Shown here: positions 4,948 to 5,856 of the stretch, piece after piece | How the letters are laid out: the number at the start of each line of letters is the position of its first letter | Position numbering within the stretch: position 1 is the stretch's first letter | DNA from: Cyanobacteria bacterium UBA7694 | GTDB taxonomy: Bacteria; Cyanobacteriota; Sericytochromatia; UBA7694 | Length of the DNA stretch: 5,856 nt | Assembly (NCBI GenBank): GCA_002482705.1 | Contig: DLGM01000466.1 | Location: 2,361-8,216 of the forward strand | Direction of reading: 5' to 3' | Translations under genes and position numbers: made by a program | Notes under the pieces: model-generated | Told to the model about the DNA's origin: nothing | Seen by the model: only the letters and a program-made list of their open reading frames with translations | The model's database searches: none

Positions 4948-5856
4948 ATGCACGCTCTGACCTACAAACTCATGGCCTTGGCCCTGCTGGCAAGTTTAAG
5001 TACCGGCTGTGGTGCGGGAAGCGACTTACTGTTAAACGCCGCCAATACGGGTAACGAAACACTTTCAACCAAAAACACAAAAGAATCCAGCACCACCGGG
5101 ATGGCCAAGCTCACAGCAGCCCAAGCCCCTGTCTCCTATCCTTGTTTGACGGTTCCCGCTGTCGCAGCGACCCAAGCCTTACCTCCGAATGCAGACTTTA
5201 CCCCTGCCACAACGGATGACAACCCCGTCGCCAGGACCTCCGCCAGAGCTGTTTCCGGGCAGGCAGCCCTCCCCTGTGGGGTAACCGTTTCGGCCACTGG
5301 CGAAGCGCTCACAATGGCACCAGCACTTGCCCAACCCGTCACGTGTGGGACATTTGCCTATGCGGTCCCGGCCTTAACACCTGATGAAAACGCCTCGCCC
5401 GAAGCCGGGGTCACCTCTGCCAAAGCCCTACGCATGACCCCAGCCTGGGCCTCTGCCCGCGCAACAGCAGCCGGAGATGCCACGTATATTCCGGCAATCC
5501 CAGCCAATATCTCCGTACAGTGTGGAGAAGGGGGCATCTTGGTAGGCATGGCCAGCACCACTGCTGCAGAGGATGAAATCCATGCCACGACACGCCCATC
5601 GTCAACCACGACGGTACATTGTGGGACGGCAACAGCCGTTGCAGCAATCCCAGCCCAACGTCTGGAAAGTACACCCACTCTGAGTTACGCCGCAATCCAT
5701 ACAGGTGAAGCGCAACCGACTGTGTACGCCTACCCCGCCGTCGCAGGTACAGCCTATAGCACCGCTCCGGCCTATGGATATACCAGCGCAGTCATGCCCG
5801 TTTACCCGACCATCGCCTGTGGGGGTGGGGAAGCCGTTGCCAGTGTACCGGCTCAA
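4948..5856 (+). CDS. Ala/Thr/Pro-rich lipoprotein with recurring Cys-Gly motifs, 3' end outside the window
   Basis: Not a recognised family. The frame is open for 303 codons from ATG 4948 to the window edge without a stop. Residues 1-20 are a classic export signal (MHALTYK, then LMALALLASLSTG) ending at Cys21; STGC serves as lipobox, so a lipid-anchored envelope protein is predicted. A polar Asn/Ser/Thr/Lys linker (about 28-55) follows, then a low-complexity body dominated by Ala, Thr, Pro, Ser and Val. Cysteines recur at 66, 110, 133, 192, 225 and 291; five of the six body cysteines are followed by Gly and several by an [IV]PA element. The best pair is CGTATAVAAIPAQ (225-237) and CGGGEAVASVPAQ (291-303), 8 of 13 identical. 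Coding reality is supported by the strong GGAGG site, the signal peptide and the conserved motif; the reverse-strand ORFs here lack such signs. It is divergent from pepC and visibly GC-richer than the propeller gene. A surface, stalk or matrix-like role is only a guess. Confidence 0.8.
   Translation, partial: MHALTYKLMALALLASLSTGCGAGSDLLLNAANTGNETLSTKNTKESSTTGMAKLTAAQAPVSYPCLTVPAVAATQALPPNADFTPATTDDNPVARTSARAVSGQAALPCGVTVSATGEALTMAPALAQPVTCGTFAYAVPALTPDENASPEAGVTSAKALRMTPAWASARATAAGDATYIPAIPANISVQCGEGGILVGMASTTAAEDEIHATTRPSSTTTVHCGTATAVAAIPAQRLESTPTLSYAAIHTGEAQPTVYAYPAVAGTAYSTAPAYGYTSAVMPVYPTIACGGGEAVASVPAQ
5494..5655 (+). repeat. 12-bp exact direct repeat inside the Cys-repeat lipoprotein gene
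   Basis: GCAATCCCAGCC occurs at 5494-5505 and 5644-5655, exactly 150 bases (50 codons) apart and in frame, encoding AIPA both times (residues 183-186 and 233-236). The TGTGG(G/A) encoding each Cys-Gly also recurs near 5274, 5344, 5521, 5620 and 5818. This points to growth of the gene by duplication of short segments followed by divergence. Confidence 0.6.

Noticed and set aside
5136..5856. Four overlapping minus-strand ORFs at the right end
   Set aside because: They lie opposite the open Cys-repeat lipoprotein frame, which has a signal peptide and strong ribosome binding site. Low-complexity GC-rich sequence readily leaves antisense frames open.

Overview
The window reads as a chromosomal segment from a diderm (Gram-negative-type) bacterium with mid-range G+C. 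The evidence is an outer-membrane beta-barrel C-terminus ending in phenylalanine at the left edge, two N-termini with lipoprotein-type signal peptides, and a cytosolic papain-fold aminopeptidase of the PepC/bleomycin hydrolase family. Nothing in the sequence allows a phylum to be named. No rRNA, tRNA, CRISPR array, insertion sequence or phage gene is visible.

Left, rightward block (1-1132): the 3' end of an outer-membrane beta-barrel gene, a complete small VOC-fold (glyoxalase/bleomycin-resistance superfamily) gene, and a short 83-residue helical protein with no recognised family. The last two each have an extended -10 promoter of the form TGnTAnAAT shortly upstream.

Middle, leftward block (4733 down to 1147): pepC (peptidase family C1B) is followed by a zinc-ribbon single-pass membrane protein and then by an exported, probably lipid-anchored protein with beta-propeller-like repeats. 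All three have good ribosome binding sites, and the gaps are 62 and 111 bases. The first gap holds a very stable GTGA-loop hairpin; the second holds a weak terminator and a possible promoter, so the three may be one transcription unit with internal control. The propeller gene converges on the small rightward ORF with only 14 bases between them.

Right end (4734-5856): a 214-base divergent intergenic region with short inverted and direct repeats separates pepC from a rightward gene that stays open to the window edge. That gene has a strong ribosome binding site and a lipoprotein signal peptide. Its mature part is an Ala/Thr/Pro-rich low-complexity polypeptide with Cys(-Gly) motifs recurring through it. 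I recognise no family for it, and it is the most unusual object in the window. Because its stop lies outside the window it is easy to miss, and several long reverse-strand ORFs opposite it are shadows.

Functional links between the blocks are not demonstrable from sequence. The plausible theme is cell-envelope proteins (beta-barrel, propeller lipoprotein, zinc-ribbon membrane protein, Cys-repeat lipoprotein) around a housekeeping peptidase.
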